A DNA stretch of 64,000 nt from Lacihabitans soyangensis (GTDB taxonomy: Bacteria > Bacteroidota > Bacteroidia > Cytophagales > Spirosomataceae). Positions 17,223 to 26,357 of the stretch are shown piece by piece. The DNA is taken from contig NZ_RJUF01000002.1 of NCBI RefSeq assembly GCF_024343775.1, forward strand, positions 124,001 to 188,000, written 5' to 3'. Both the position numbers and the translations under genes were made by a program. The number at the start of each line of letters is the position of its first letter. The stretch's first letter is position 1. The notes beneath the pieces are model-generated. The model did not search any database. It had not been told where the DNA came from and worked only from the letters and a program-made list of their open reading frames with translations.

Positions 17223-18512
17223 TCATTCATCCACCGCTGCAAAAACCATTTGTCTGAAGAGTGTAGAAGTTCTGTCCTCTCCTATTCTTTGGGTTTGTTT
17301 CATCAATACGCCTATGATTTTGGAATTTGGGTCTGCAAAGTAGGATGTATTGAAATATCCACCCCAGTCGAAAGTGCCCTCTGAACCGCTCCCTCCCTTT
17401 CCTTCACCTTTGGCTTTTACCAATCCGAATGCTAAACCATGGCCCGTGGCACTTTTCTCTCCACCCCAAATATCACCCAACTGGTCAGAAAGTATTGCCT
17501 TTATGGTGGTTTTGCTCAAAAAACGCTTTCCGTTGTATTCACCTCCATTGATATACATTTGTAAAAACGTTGCGTAATCTTTTGCGGTAGAAGAAAGCCC
17601 CGCACCGCCGCTGTAGAAGGATTTGGCACCTTTGGCCGGATAATCCACATCATAAAAAGTATCCGTAAAATGCACCCATTTGTTATCTTTTTTGGTGTGT
17701 ACTTTTACCAATCTGTCAGCTTTGGCAGAAGGCAAATAGAAATACGTATCGCTCATGCCCATAGGCTCAAACAAATTCTTCTGCAAATACTCATCGAAAG
17801 TTTGGCCAGAAACTACCTCTATCAAATACCCCAAAACATCTAATCCCTCACTATAAATGAATTTCTCGCCAGGGTTGGCATGTAGTGGAAGTTTGGCCAA
17901 TTTCTTGATGTTATCCCCAATTTTCACTGGGTTGGTAGTGAATAAATCCACAATGCCAGCCTTTTTGTAAATGGCCTTCATTTTTTCGTCGCCATCAATT
18001 ACTCCGTAACCTAAACCTGAAGTATGGGTAAGCAAATGTCTGATAGTAATCTCTTTATCAGCAGGTTTTGTGGTATAGGTAGAGTCCGCCATTTTGAATC
18101 TATCCAAAACCACAGGATTCTTAAATTCAGGAATATATCTAGAAATGGGATCGTCCAATGTGAATTTCCCCTGTTCCCAAAGCATCATAATGGCTGTGGA
18201 AGTGATGGCCTTCGACATAGAGGCTATCCTGAAAATATGGTCATTTTTCATCACCACTTTATTCGGCACATCGGCATATCCAAATGCTTTTTGATAAACT
18301 ATTTTACCATCTTTTACGATCAAAGCAGTGGCTCCTGGAATGGTTTCATTCTTGATGGCTTCTGCCAACATATCTTCAATCCGCTTGATTCTTTCTGAAG
18401 ACATCCCAGCCGATTCTGGGGTAGATTCCTTAATCGGAGCACTGATTTTGAGCGATTTGGTCTGAGCAAAGGATTGAAATGCTACAAATAAAAGAAAAAG
18501 AAGTTTTTTCAT
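17223..18512 (-). CDS. Serine hydrolase, class C beta-lactamase/esterase family
   Basis: Secreted beta-lactamase-fold hydrolase. The signal peptide is MKKLLFLLFVAFQSFAQ. The catalytic SxxK motif is at Ser98-Lys101 (RIASMSKAITSTAIMM), the Tyr motif is FIYSEGLDVLGYLIEVVSG, and the third region is GTFDWGGYFNTSYFADP. The DVLGYLIEVVSG context after the Tyr is that of EstB-like esterases rather than true beta-lactamases. Length of 429 residues is normal. It is likely periplasmic or lipid-facing and acts on ester or D-Ala-type substrates; the natural substrate cannot be read from sequence. It is divergent from hisB, 96 nt away. Confidence 0.9.
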   Translation of the reverse strand: MKKLLFLLFVAFQSFAQTKSLKISAPIKESTPESAGMSSERIKRIEDMLAEAIKNETIPGATALIVKDGKIVYQKAFGYADVPNKVVMKNDHIFRIASMSKAITSTAIMMLWEQGKFTLDDPISRYIPEFKNPVVLDRFKMADSTYTTKPADKEITIRHLLTHTSGLGYGVIDGDEKMKAIYKKAGIVDLFTTNPVKIGDNIKKLAKLPLHANPGEKFIYSEGLDVLGYLIEVVSGQTFDEYLQKNLFEPMGMSDTYFYLPSAKADRLVKVHTKKDNKWVHFTDTFYDVDYPAKGAKSFYSGGAGLSSTAKDYATFLQMYINGGEYNGKRFLSKTTIKAILSDQLGDIWGGEKSATGHGLAFGLVKAKGEGKGGSGSEGTFDWGGYFNTSYFADPNSKIIGVLMKQTQRIGEDRTSTLFRQMVFAAVDE

Positions 18513-18585
18513 GATTCTGAGGTTGAATTTTAGAATATTAATGGTCTAAATGTAAAGATAATTTTAAAAAGAATAATTCTAGGCC

Positions 18586-18593
18586 TATTTTTG
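18586..18593 (+). promoter_or_regulatory. Putative -7 box of hisB promoter
   Basis: TATTTTTG fits the Bacteroidota -7 consensus TAnnTTTG and lies 15 nt before the hisB ATG, giving a very short leader. No good TTTG -33 box is visible about 20 nt upstream, so the site is tentative. Confidence 0.45.
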
Positions 18594-18608
18594 CAAAAAA
18601 TATAACTG

Positions 18609-19730
18609 ATGAAGAAAGTCCTTTTTATAGATCGCGACGGCACCATAATCGTAGAACCACCCATAGATTTTCAAATAGATTCTCTCGAAAAACTTGAGTT
18701 TTTGCCCAAAGTAATCTCCAATCTCAGAAAAATATCAGAAGAAACAGATTTTGAATTGGCAATGGTCACCAACCAAGACGGCCTTGGAACGGATTCTTTT
18801 CCTGAGGAAACTTTCTGGCCAGCACACCAGAAAATGATGAATCTTTTGGAAGGTGAAAACATCCTGTTCGACGAGGTTTTTATAGACAGAACTTTCGAAC
18901 ACGAAAACGCCCCAACCAGGAAACCAAGAACGGGACTTTTAACCAAATACTTTGAAGGTGAGTACGATTTAGCAAATTCTTATGTTTTGGGCGATAGACT
19001 AACTGACATACAACTAGCGGCCAATTTGGGTGGAAAAGGGATTTTTATTGGCGAAATCCTGCCTGAATCTGCAACCGAAGACCAAAAAAACGCCACCGCT
19101 CTGGTCACCAAAGACTGGGATAAGATATATGAGTTCTTGAAACTTCCTGAGCGTGTAGCCGAAGTAAAAAGAACCACCAAAGAGACCGATATTTATGTAA
19201 AACTGAACCTCGACGGCAAAGGAAAATCACACATAGAAACTGGTTTGGGCTTTTTTGACCACATGCTAGACCAATTAGCCAAACACTCTGGTGCCGACTT
19301 GACCATCACCGTCAAGGGAGATTTGCACATAGACGAGCACCATACCATAGAAGACACCGCATTGGCATTGGGAGAAGCTTATTTGGTGGCTTTAGGCGAC
19401 AAAAGAGGCATCAACCGTTACGGATTCCTTTTGCCGATGGACGAATGCCTTTCGCAGGTGGCCATTGACTTTTCTGGAAGACCTTGGTTGGTTTGGGATG
19501 CAAGCTTCAAACGAGAAAAAATCGGTGAAATGCCTACTGAGATGTTCATGCATTTCTTCAAAAGCTTCTCCGATACCTCAAAGTGTAACCTAAACATCAA
19601 GTGCGAAGGGGATAATGAGCACCATAAAATAGAATCGATTTTCAAAGCATGGGCGAAAGCCATAAAAATGGCTGTTCAAAGAAATATTAAAGATTTGGAC
19701 GCTATGCCCAGCACAAAAGGCACTTTATAA
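18609..19730 (+). CDS. hisB: Bifunctional histidinol-phosphatase / imidazoleglycerol-phosphate dehydratase
   Basis: Catalyses two steps of histidine synthesis: dehydration of imidazoleglycerol phosphate (step 6) and dephosphorylation of histidinol phosphate (step 8). The N-terminal HAD phosphatase domain (1 to about 165) carries DRDGT with Asp8 and Asp10, VTNQDG (motif II) and [13 protein letters not shown] (motif IV). The C-terminal dehydratase (about 185-373) shows the metal-binding [17 protein letters not shown] and [18 protein letters not shown] motifs. The cysteines of the zinc loop of E. coli HisB (CPH...CxCRKP) are replaced by [14 protein letters not shown], so no structural zinc is expected. 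No other his gene is adjacent, whereas his genes are usually clustered. Confidence 0.96.
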   Translation: MKKVLFIDRDGTIIVEPPIDFQIDSLEKLEFLPKVISNLRKISEETDFELAMVTNQDGLGTDSFPEETFWPAHQKMMNLLEGENILFDEVFIDRTFEHENAPTRKPRTGLLTKYFEGEYDLANSYVLGDRLTDIQLAANLGGKGIFIGEILPESATEDQKNATALVTKDWDKIYEFLKLPERVAEVKRTTKETDIYVKLNLDGKGKSHIETGLGFFDHMLDQLAKHSGADLTITVKGDLHIDEHHTIEDTALALGEAYLVALGDKRGINRYGFLLPMDECLSQVAIDFSGRPWLVWDASFKREKIGEMPTEMFMHFFKSFSDTSKCNLNIKCEGDNEHHKIESIFKAWAKAIKMAVQRNIKDLDAMPSTKGTL

Positions 19731-19873
19731 GCAAACCAATTAGTAAAATATTTTAAGAAAAATTGATAGTTTGGTCCGATTTTTCTGATATTGGCCAAAA
19801 AAACCTTATTTTGCAAAATATTTAGGTAGCTTTTCAGTTAATAACGCAAAAAATAAATTAGACCCATCAAAAT

Positions 19874-20560
19874 ATGCTTTTAGACCTCATTCTTCAAGTA
19901 CCTGTTGCCACAGACTCAACCGCAGCTGCAGCAGGAGTTCAAAGTATCAATTATCTCTCGTTGTTGTTTAAAGGTGGTATCGTTATATACCCAATAATGG
20001 CCTTGCTTTTGGTCACTTTGTTTCTCGCAGCCGAAAGATATTTGTTTATCAAAGATGCTTCAAAAATAGACATGGGCTTTCTTAGATCACTGAAAGACAA
20101 TATTTTAAGAGGGGATATTCGTACGGCATCAACACTTTGCAAAGGCACAAACAAACCGATCTCAAGAATTCTCGAAAAAGGTATTGCAAGAGTTGGTAAG
20201 CCTGTAAAAGACATCGAAAGTGCTATGGAAATACAATCCAACTTGGAAATTTCTAAAATGGAAAAGAACATGGGTTATCTTGGTTTGATAGCCGGTGTGG
20301 CTCCAACTTTGGGTTTTGTGGGTACTATTTCTGGTATCATTCGTATATTTTATGAAATATCAGTAACAGGAAATTTCTCTATCGAAACCATTTCAAATGG
20401 TCTCTATGAGAAAATGATTTCGAGTTTTTCAGGTCTAGTGGTGGGTCTTTTGGCTTATTCATTCTACCATGGTATCAACATGATGATTGATAAATTCAGC
20501 ATCAACCTACAAGCGACTGTAATGGACTTTTTTGATACATTAAACGAGCCGATTCGCTAA
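19874..20560 (+). CDS. MotA/TolQ/ExbB family proton-channel protein
   Basis: Inner-membrane subunit of a proton-driven energising motor. Three transmembrane segments are visible: about residues 28-50 (FKGGIVIYPIMALLLVTLFL), about 135-155 (MGYLGLIAGVAPTLGFVGTI), and about 180-200 (FSGLVVGLLAYSFYHGIN). The GAVAPTLGFVGTISG block before the third helix is the ExbB/TolQ family hallmark (VAPxLGLxGTVxGI). It is followed at once by an ExbD gene whose ATG overlaps its stop by 1 nt. The pair may energise TonB-dependent transport or Tol/gliding-type machinery; no TonB gene is nearby, so the client is unknown. Confidence 0.93.
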   Translation: MLLDLILQVPVATDSTAAAAGVQSINYLSLLFKGGIVIYPIMALLLVTLFLAAERYLFIKDASKIDMGFLRSLKDNILRGDIRTASTLCKGTNKPISRILEKGIARVGKPVKDIESAMEIQSNLEISKMEKNMGYLGLIAGVAPTLGFVGTISGIIRIFYEISVTGNFSIETISNGLYEKMISSFSGLVVGLLAYSFYHGINMMIDKFSINLQATVMDFFDTLNEPIR

Positions 20561-20961
20561 TGAAATTTAAAAGACAAAGACGTTTCGAGGCCGAAGTTCA
20601 GACTTCGTCCCTAAATGATATCATGTTTTTCTTACTTTTGTTTTTCTTGATCGTATCTACGCTTGGTAGTCCGAATGTCATAAAGCTTTTATTGCCAAAG
20701 TCTGACAAATCGACGCATGACGTTAGTAAACAGCCCATTACCTTATCAATTACAGAAGACAAGCAGTATTACATCGATAAAAAACCAATTCCATTTCCAC
20801 AATTGGAAGCCTCTCTCGTAGAAGCCACCACTGGAATGGAGGAACCGACCGTAATTCTCAGAGCCGAACAAAACCTGACTATTCAAGACTTGGTAGACGT
20901 GATGGCCATAGGTGCGAGAATAAAGATTAGGATGGTCTTGGCCACAGAATTATCGAAATAA
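20560..20961 (+). CDS. ExbD/TolR family biopolymer transport protein
   Basis: Partner of the proton channel encoded just upstream, overlapping by 1 nt (TAATG). The single N-terminal transmembrane helix (NDIMFFLLLFFLIVSTLGSP, about residues 19-38) starts with the conserved Asp that takes part in proton translocation. The C-terminal periplasmic domain (about 40-133) has the usual ExbD features (PITLSITEDKQYYIDKKPIP, then VILRAEQNLTIQDLVDVMAI). The 133-residue length is typical. Many Bacteroidota operons carry two ExbD genes in tandem; here only one is present. Confidence 0.93.
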   Translation: MKFKRQRRFEAEVQTSSLNDIMFFLLLFFLIVSTLGSPNVIKLLLPKSDKSTHDVSKQPITLSITEDKQYYIDKKPIPFPQLEASLVEATTGMEEPTVILRAEQNLTIQDLVDVMAIGARIKIRMVLATELSK

Positions 20962-21026
20962 CCTTCTCTTTGTGAAACTTTTGTAACTTCTGATTAATTA
21001 TAGAAGAACATTAAACAAATCATTAC

Positions 21027-21063
21027 TTCGTGCAACTTTGTGACTTCTTCGTGTAACTTTGTG
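21027..21063 (+). repeat. TTCGTG/TTTGTG array with embedded promoter-like box upstream of coaD
   Basis: TTCGTG (21027), TTTGTG (21037), TTCGTG (21048) and TTTGTG (21058) are spaced 10, 11 and 10 nt, nearly one helical turn, with a further TTTGTG at 20969. The last unit forms TAACTTTG (21054-21061), a perfect Bacteroidota -7 consensus, 40 nt before the coaD start. The array may therefore contain the coaD promoter, but its periodicity is more than a promoter needs. Confidence 0.55.
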
Positions 21064-21101
21064 TTACAACCTTTTCACGAAAGATAAAAAGATAAAAAAA
21101 A

Positions 21102-21557
21102 ATGAAGAAAATAGCCTTCTTTCCCGGTTCGTTTGATCCTTTCACCAAAGGTCATGCAGATATTGTAGAAAGAGGGCTTAGTCTTTTTGATGAAATAATC
21201 ATAGGAATTGGTACCAACACCAATAAAAAGAGGTATTTCGAAATAGATGTTATAGAACGGGAAATAAAAGGTGCCTTTGCCAATGACCCGAGAATTAAAA
21301 TCGTACACTACGATGATCTAACAGCCTCAGTGGCAAAGAAATATGGGGCTCAGTTTATCTTGAGAGGATTAAGAAACACCACAGACTTTGAATACGAAAA
21401 TACAATATCGCAAGTTAACCGACAGTTGGCCAAGGACTTAGGAACGGTATTTCTGATAACCGCTCCCGAATTAGCACCCATCAGCTCAACGATAGTCAGA
21501 GAACTTCATAAGTTTGGGGCAGACATAACGCCTTATATTCCGTATAAAATCGAATAA
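21102..21557 (+). CDS. coaD: Phosphopantetheine adenylyltransferase
   Basis: Fourth step of coenzyme A synthesis: transfers AMP from ATP to 4'-phosphopantetheine, giving dephospho-CoA. The nucleotidyltransferase motif GSFDPFTKGH is at residues 9-18 (T/HxGH signature). The ISSTIVRE motif near residue 127 is the second ATP-binding block, and RGLRNTTDFEYENTI is the pantetheine-contacting stretch. The 151-residue length and hexameric-enzyme layout are standard. It is transcribed in the same direction as exbB-exbD, but a 140-nt gap with a promoter-like array suggests a separate promoter. Its 3' end meets the convergent metalloprotease-like gene 2 nt later. Confidence 0.97.
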   Translation: MKKIAFFPGSFDPFTKGHADIVERGLSLFDEIIIGIGTNTNKKRYFEIDVIEREIKGAFANDPRIKIVHYDDLTASVAKKYGAQFILRGLRNTTDFEYENTISQVNRQLAKDLGTVFLITAPELAPISSTIVRELHKFGADITPYIPYKIE

Positions 21558-21559
21558 TA

Positions 21560-22792
21560 TTAGTTCTTTATGAACTGTATGGACTCGTTTTGAGCAATTC
21601 GAAGAATGTATTTACCGAAAGATAAATTTTGAATATCCAATTTTATATTTGACTGACCATCGGTATTCTGTTCTTTTATCAACAAACCCCTTGAGTCAAA
21701 TACCTGCATATTTACCTTCTTTTGATGGTATTTTTCTGGAACGATAACATTCAAAAAATCTGGTGTTGGATTTGGATACACAAAAATTTGCTGAGAAATA
21801 TCCTGAGGTTCAATGGCTGTGATTACTTGGCCAACATAATTTAGAACTCCCCAACCTATTTGGTTTAGAATACCCAAAATCACCTGACCTGGATAATGAT
21901 TGACCTCTGCAGCACCTATTTGTGGAGACATCAGCGAGTTTTCTGTTCCCTTTGGGTATTTGGATTCGTCCAGATGCGAAAGTGTGCCACCGCTTCTGAA
22001 AGTAGTCGGTGCGTACATCTTAGGGTAATCTTTGGCAAGAGGCCCATTAGAAATTTTAAAAAAAACATCCTGGCTGGTAATAGCTGCCTTTAATTGAGTG
22101 GAAGGATTACCGATTATTGCAGTGTTGGTAAGCACCTGACCGTTAGAACGCTCCGAAAAAATATCATAAATGAGTGGTAAACCTTCTATACCCCATTGTG
22201 CTTGGGTTTCGTTGGTTCCGGCCAATTTCATAGAGGTGGTAAATCCGAGGCCGTGGGCTATTTCGTGTAAAATAACCGTCATTAGGTCGTATTTAAAGGC
22301 CTGTCTGGTGCCATCGGTGTCGAATGACCAACTGATATTTTTGTTGACATTAATGCTGATATCTGCCTCGGTGCCATTAAGATTTACACCTGCAATGGAC
22401 TCCGCCAATGCAGAAGGGTACCAAACCTCTTTGATAGGTGCGTTGGTAAAGTTTTTATACACTTTTTTGGCTCCAGATGTGGCCAAGGTATTCGCGGCTA
22501 TCGACTCCCAAGAGGCAGTTATCTTTATTGGAACCTTACTTATCAGAACACTTTGCCAAACATCCACAGCCGCTTGAAAAGCTGCTTTGGCGTCGTTTGG
22601 GAAATTAGAGTAGGTAACATTAATGGAAGCGGTATTAGCTTGTGGTCTCAAATTACGAAAATCAGGACCTAAAAAAACGACATCTTCATTCTTATCAGAG
22701 GCATCACAGGCTATCATATACCCATCCGCCGACTCTTGGGCAAAACCCAAGAAAGAACAAAGTAATAAAAACGTAATTAGTAAATTTTTCAA
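21560..22792 (-). CDS. T9SS-sorted metalloprotease-like exoprotein
   Basis: Secreted protein with signal peptide MKNLLITFLLLCSFLGFAQ. A gluzincin/metzincin-type zinc motif HEIAHGLGF lies at residues 176-184 (His176, Glu177, His180) in a domain beginning INVTYSNFPNDAKAAFQAAV, a common opening of Bacteroidota 'HExxH' exoproteins. A third zinc ligand is not obvious. The C-terminal about 75 residues (IFVYPNPTPDFLNVIVPEKY to QFIKN) are a type A T9SS sorting domain, with YPNP, the central VFDSRG and the GKYILRI block, so export by the type IX system is expected. Length 410 residues. Target unknown. Confidence 0.88.
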   Translation of the reverse strand: MKNLLITFLLLCSFLGFAQESADGYMIACDASDKNEDVVFLGPDFRNLRPQANTASINVTYSNFPNDAKAAFQAAVDVWQSVLISKVPIKITASWESIAANTLATSGAKKVYKNFTNAPIKEVWYPSALAESIAGVNLNGTEADISINVNKNISWSFDTDGTRQAFKYDLMTVILHEIAHGLGFTTSMKLAGTNETQAQWGIEGLPLIYDIFSERSNGQVLTNTAIIGNPSTQLKAAITSQDVFFKISNGPLAKDYPKMYAPTTFRSGGTLSHLDESKYPKGTENSLMSPQIGAAEVNHYPGQVILGILNQIGWGVLNYVGQVITAIEPQDISQQIFVYPNPTPDFLNVIVPEKYHQKKVNMQVFDSRGLLIKEQNTDGQSNIKLDIQNLSFGKYILRIAQNESIQFIKN

Positions 22793-22873
22793 TAGTGTAA
22801 AAATCTTAATATCACGTCCGCAAAAGTCGAACCAATATTTGTAATACGCAAAAAACTTCTGTAGCGTTTACCC

Positions 22874-23887
22874 TTAACCCCAAATTTTGGTACCTTCGGT
22901 GCAGTTTTTACACATTTCTATGTTTTTACGTGAACCAATGAGTTGCTTGCGAAAACTCAAGTACTTTTCTGAGGACCAGACTTCTCTAAAACTTTGCTTA
23001 GAAACGTTGCCCATTCTATACTCCGCGTCTTTATCAAAACAACATGGCACCACCAAACCATCCCAGGTAATTACCGTCGAGTGCCACATTTTCCAACAAT
23101 GATTCAGTAATTTATTCTTTATTTCAAACTTCCCTGAGGCTGTCTTCTTGTAGCGAGCGTATTTTTCGTTCGCAGGTATAAGTGCCGATCCATCTTCGTA
23201 GTCATAAATCTGGGCCGTTTTGAAGCGAATTTCATCCACGCCCAAAGATTTACTTAATGCTTTAGCATCTTGAATTTGGTGTTCATTAGGTTTTACTACC
23301 AAAAACTGAAAAATCACATGCGGAGTACTTGATTTTAAAGCCTTTTTGGCGGCAATTAAGTTTTTGGTTCCTTCTATAACCTTCTCTAAATTCCCTCCAA
23401 TACGATATTGTTCGTAGGTTTCTTGAGTGGTACCATCCAAAGAAATAATTACCCTATCGATACCAGATTGCACAGTTGCCTCGGCATTTTCGGGTGTTAA
23501 GTAATGGGCGTTGGTTGAGGTTGAGGTATAGATTTTTTTCTGAGTAGCTGATTTTACCATTTTCAAAAAATCCTTGTGCAAAAATGGTTCGCCTTGAAAA
23601 TAAAAGGTCAAATAAAGCAAGGCATCTTTTAACTCGGAAATCGTTTTTTCAAACATGACGACATCCAACATACCAGTAGGCCGAGTAAACGAACGCAAAC
23701 CACTTGGACATTCAGGACATCTTAAATTACAAGAGGTGGTCGGTTCAATAGCCAAAGCTACAGGTAGAAAACCGTTTACAGGTGTTTTGGTAATTTTGGA
23801 AATAACATAGCCCAAGACCAATCCTAGAGCATTAATGGCCCTCTTGAAGGTTAACTTGGACAGAAAATTGATATAATCTCTCCACAT
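22874..23887 (-). CDS. Radical SAM/SPASM domain protein
   Basis: Iron-sulfur enzyme that uses S-adenosylmethionine. The radical SAM cluster motif CNLRCPEC supplies Cys53, Cys57 and Cys60 (CxxxCxxC), followed by a TIM-barrel pattern with FYFQGEPFLHKDF and DRVIISLDGTTQETYEQYRI. The C-terminal SPASM region (CWKMWHSTVITWDGLVVPCC, then NIEMCKNC) would hold auxiliary 4Fe-4S clusters. The N-terminal 40 residues are an amphipathic extension (INFLSKLTFKRAINALGLVL) that could sit on the membrane. It is the last gene of a five-gene run, with zero nt between it and the aminopeptidase. Such proteins often modify peptides, but no precursor peptide gene is visible, and the substrate is unknown. Confidence 0.92.
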   Translation of the reverse strand: MWRDYINFLSKLTFKRAINALGLVLGYVISKITKTPVNGFLPVALAIEPTTSCNLRCPECPSGLRSFTRPTGMLDVVMFEKTISELKDALLYLTFYFQGEPFLHKDFLKMVKSATQKKIYTSTSTNAHYLTPENAEATVQSGIDRVIISLDGTTQETYEQYRIGGNLEKVIEGTKNLIAAKKALKSSTPHVIFQFLVVKPNEHQIQDAKALSKSLGVDEIRFKTAQIYDYEDGSALIPANEKYARYKKTASGKFEIKNKLLNHCWKMWHSTVITWDGLVVPCCFDKDAEYRMGNVSKQSFREVWSSEKYLSFRKQLIGSRKNIEMCKNCTEGTKIWG

Positions 23888-26350
23888 TTATCTTTTGAAT
23901 TGATCGTAATAATTGATCAATCGCTGGTCTTTTTCTTGAGCTATCACCTTTTTCAAGGCTGCCTCAGCCTCAGGGTTATCGTCGCGTAGCATGTCCAATA
24001 TTTGAGCAGCACTTATTCTAACAAACCACTCAGGCTCTGCACTAGCAAGACCAAAAATAAAAGGAATGGCTTTTTGCACCACACTCTTATCAGTTCTTGA
24101 CAAATAAGAACCAAAAATGGCCAAGTATTGGTACACTTCTATACCTTCCATCCTAGTAAGTCTGGGCAGAAACCAATCATATTGCTGAGGATCAGGATTT
24201 TCGGAGTAATAATTGGCCACCGAGGCGAAAATAGAATTATCAAAGCTCGAAGAAAACTTTGTGGCTAATTCAGCCGCGTCAGATACTTTATTGGTAAACA
24301 AGGCCTCTAAAGCTGCACCTTTTACCAGGTTAGAGGAATCTTCCAAAGCTGCCCTGAACAAAACATCATTCTGTGGATTTAGAAAGTTTTTCATTGCCAA
24401 TATGGCATCAGCTTTGACCACACTTTTCGTTTCCATCTTAATTAAGTTCTGCAAGGCTTTTTCTATTTTAAGAAAATCTTCACCGTCATAATCAAATAAT
24501 TTTTGAACAGCCGTTTGTCTAATTTTCCAAAAACTATCCTTGAGGGCATCCACTGTCAAGTCTCTTATGACCTTATTTTGAAGCGGATTTTCTCCAACAC
24601 CTTCTTCAGGTTTTAATGTTAGTGCCTCCAAAGCAAATAATCGGGCATAGACCGTGGATGAATTTTGAAACTGAAATACCAACTCATCATTAGTTTTTAC
24701 GTGGTCTATGGTACCCAGAAAATATCCGTCAGGATTGATGAGCACATTTTTTAGGTCACCATCCAGTTCAAAACTAAAATTCTGCTCTTGTTGGGTAATT
24801 TCTATAATTTTCTCAACTGAAGTCTTCCCTGAATAAATTTTAAGTGGAAGTTTCAAGCTATAAACCGTTTGGTTAAGAGAATCTACAACCTGACTTACAG
24901 ACAGTTGCAACTTTTTGTTTTCTATTTTTTGAAGAACTTTCAGTCGTGGATGTCCTGGTATCTTAAACCATTGATCAAAAAACCATTTAAGGTCTCTACC
25001 TGTAATTTTTTCAAATGAAAGACGCAAATCTTCTATTTCAGCGGTTTGAAAAGGGTGGCTTTTGAGGTAGTGGTTCAAAGATGCAAAAAATGCTTCATCG
25101 CACACTTCTAACCTCAACTGGTGTAAAACTCTACCTCCTTTTTGGTAAGAATGAGCATCAAACATGTCTTCTCTGCTGGCAAATTCAAACCTGATAAGTG
25201 GTACTTGTTTTTGAGTGGCTTCGTAAAGGTAATCCTGCAAGGCATTGATGTAAACCAAATCGCCCTCGTCTTTGCCATACTTGTGTGTGGCCCACAAAAA
25301 CTCGGAGTAATTGGCAAAAGACTCATTCAGCGGTAAATGTGACCAGGACTCGCAGGTTACATAGTTACCAAACCAGTGGTGGAACAACTCATGGGCTATT
25401 ACGCCGTCGTCGTTGCCATCAATCAGTTGATTACCCGTTTTTAACAAATTTTTAGAGTGCACCGTGGCCGTGGTATTTTCCATGGCTCCAGAAACATATT
25501 TTCTAACTGGAATCTGGGAATACTTAGGCCACTGGTAATTTACTCCTAGTATTTTTTCAAAATAATTAATCATTTCGGGAGTTCGTCCAAAAATTCCCAA
25601 TGCGTTTTTTTCAAACTCCGGCTCTACATAATAACTCACCTCGAAACGACTGAATGTACTATCTACCACCTTCTTAAAATTTCCAGCAGCTATCATGGAA
25701 AGATAAACGGCATGCGGTGATTTGAGCTGCCAATGGTCGGTTTTCGTACCGTCCGAATTTTGTTTTGTTTCTAGCAAAACCCCATTTGAAAGTGTCGTAA
25801 AGTTATTTTCTACAGTCAAAAACACATCTTGTGTATGATTCTGATTGGGGGTGTCAATGGTCGGAAACCAGCAACTATTGGCCTGAGTTTCACCTTGAGT
25901 CCAAAGTTGCCTTGGTAAGCCAGCAGGATCATTTAATGGGTTTATAAAATAAAGGCCTTTGTCACTCACGATAGCATCACTGCCCTGCGAAGCGATTTTT
26001 TCCGGCTGAGCGATATATTTAATAGAGACAAGCAATGTATCGTTTTTTGTATATTTTTTCGGAAGGGAAATTTCCAAAATCTCACTATCATATTTGTACT
26101 TGAGGTCTTTCTGAGCAGACTGAACCGAACCTATCACAAAGCCTTTGGCATTTAAAACTAACTTTTCTTGCTCATAAAAATATGGCTTTAAAGTCAGAGT
26201 GGCTGTTCCTTCGAGCGTTTGGTTTTTCCAAATTGGCTTAATTTTCAGCTCTGTATGCAAAAGATCAAATGCCAAATCCTGAGATTTTTGAATTTGCCCA
26301 AAAACTAAGGTCTGGGTAAAGTACAGGGCCAAAAACACATATTTTTTCAT
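23888..26350 (-). CDS. M1 family aminopeptidase
   Basis: Zinc metallopeptidase that removes N-terminal residues from peptides. Signal peptide MKKYVFLALYFTQTLVFGQ. The substrate-anchoring GAMEN motif is at 288-292 and the zinc motif HELFH at 320-324 with the third ligand Glu343 in LNESFANYSEF. A catalytic Tyr is expected downstream. After the catalytic and beta domains, residues about 590-820 are HEAT-like helical repeats (LFDYDGEDFLKIEKALQNLI, then RISAAQILDMLRDDN), unlike the ERAP-type C-domain. Length 820. It abuts the radical SAM gene and starts 7 nt after the preceding gene stop. Probably periplasmic peptide degradation. Confidence 0.94.
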   Translation of the reverse strand: MKKYVFLALYFTQTLVFGQIQKSQDLAFDLLHTELKIKPIWKNQTLEGTATLTLKPYFYEQEKLVLNAKGFVIGSVQSAQKDLKYKYDSEILEISLPKKYTKNDTLLVSIKYIAQPEKIASQGSDAIVSDKGLYFINPLNDPAGLPRQLWTQGETQANSCWFPTIDTPNQNHTQDVFLTVENNFTTLSNGVLLETKQNSDGTKTDHWQLKSPHAVYLSMIAAGNFKKVVDSTFSRFEVSYYVEPEFEKNALGIFGRTPEMINYFEKILGVNYQWPKYSQIPVRKYVSGAMENTTATVHSKNLLKTGNQLIDGNDDGVIAHELFHHWFGNYVTCESWSHLPLNESFANYSEFLWATHKYGKDEGDLVYINALQDYLYEATQKQVPLIRFEFASREDMFDAHSYQKGGRVLHQLRLEVCDEAFFASLNHYLKSHPFQTAEIEDLRLSFEKITGRDLKWFFDQWFKIPGHPRLKVLQKIENKKLQLSVSQVVDSLNQTVYSLKLPLKIYSGKTSVEKIIEITQQEQNFSFELDGDLKNVLINPDGYFLGTIDHVKTNDELVFQFQNSSTVYARLFALEALTLKPEEGVGENPLQNKVIRDLTVDALKDSFWKIRQTAVQKLFDYDGEDFLKIEKALQNLIKMETKSVVKADAILAMKNFLNPQNDVLFRAALEDSSNLVKGAALEALFTNKVSDAAELATKFSSSFDNSIFASVANYYSENPDPQQYDWFLPRLTRMEGIEVYQYLAIFGSYLSRTDKSVVQKAIPFIFGLASAEPEWFVRISAAQILDMLRDDNPEAEAALKKVIAQEKDQRLINYYDQFKR

Positions 26351-26357
26351 AAACCAA

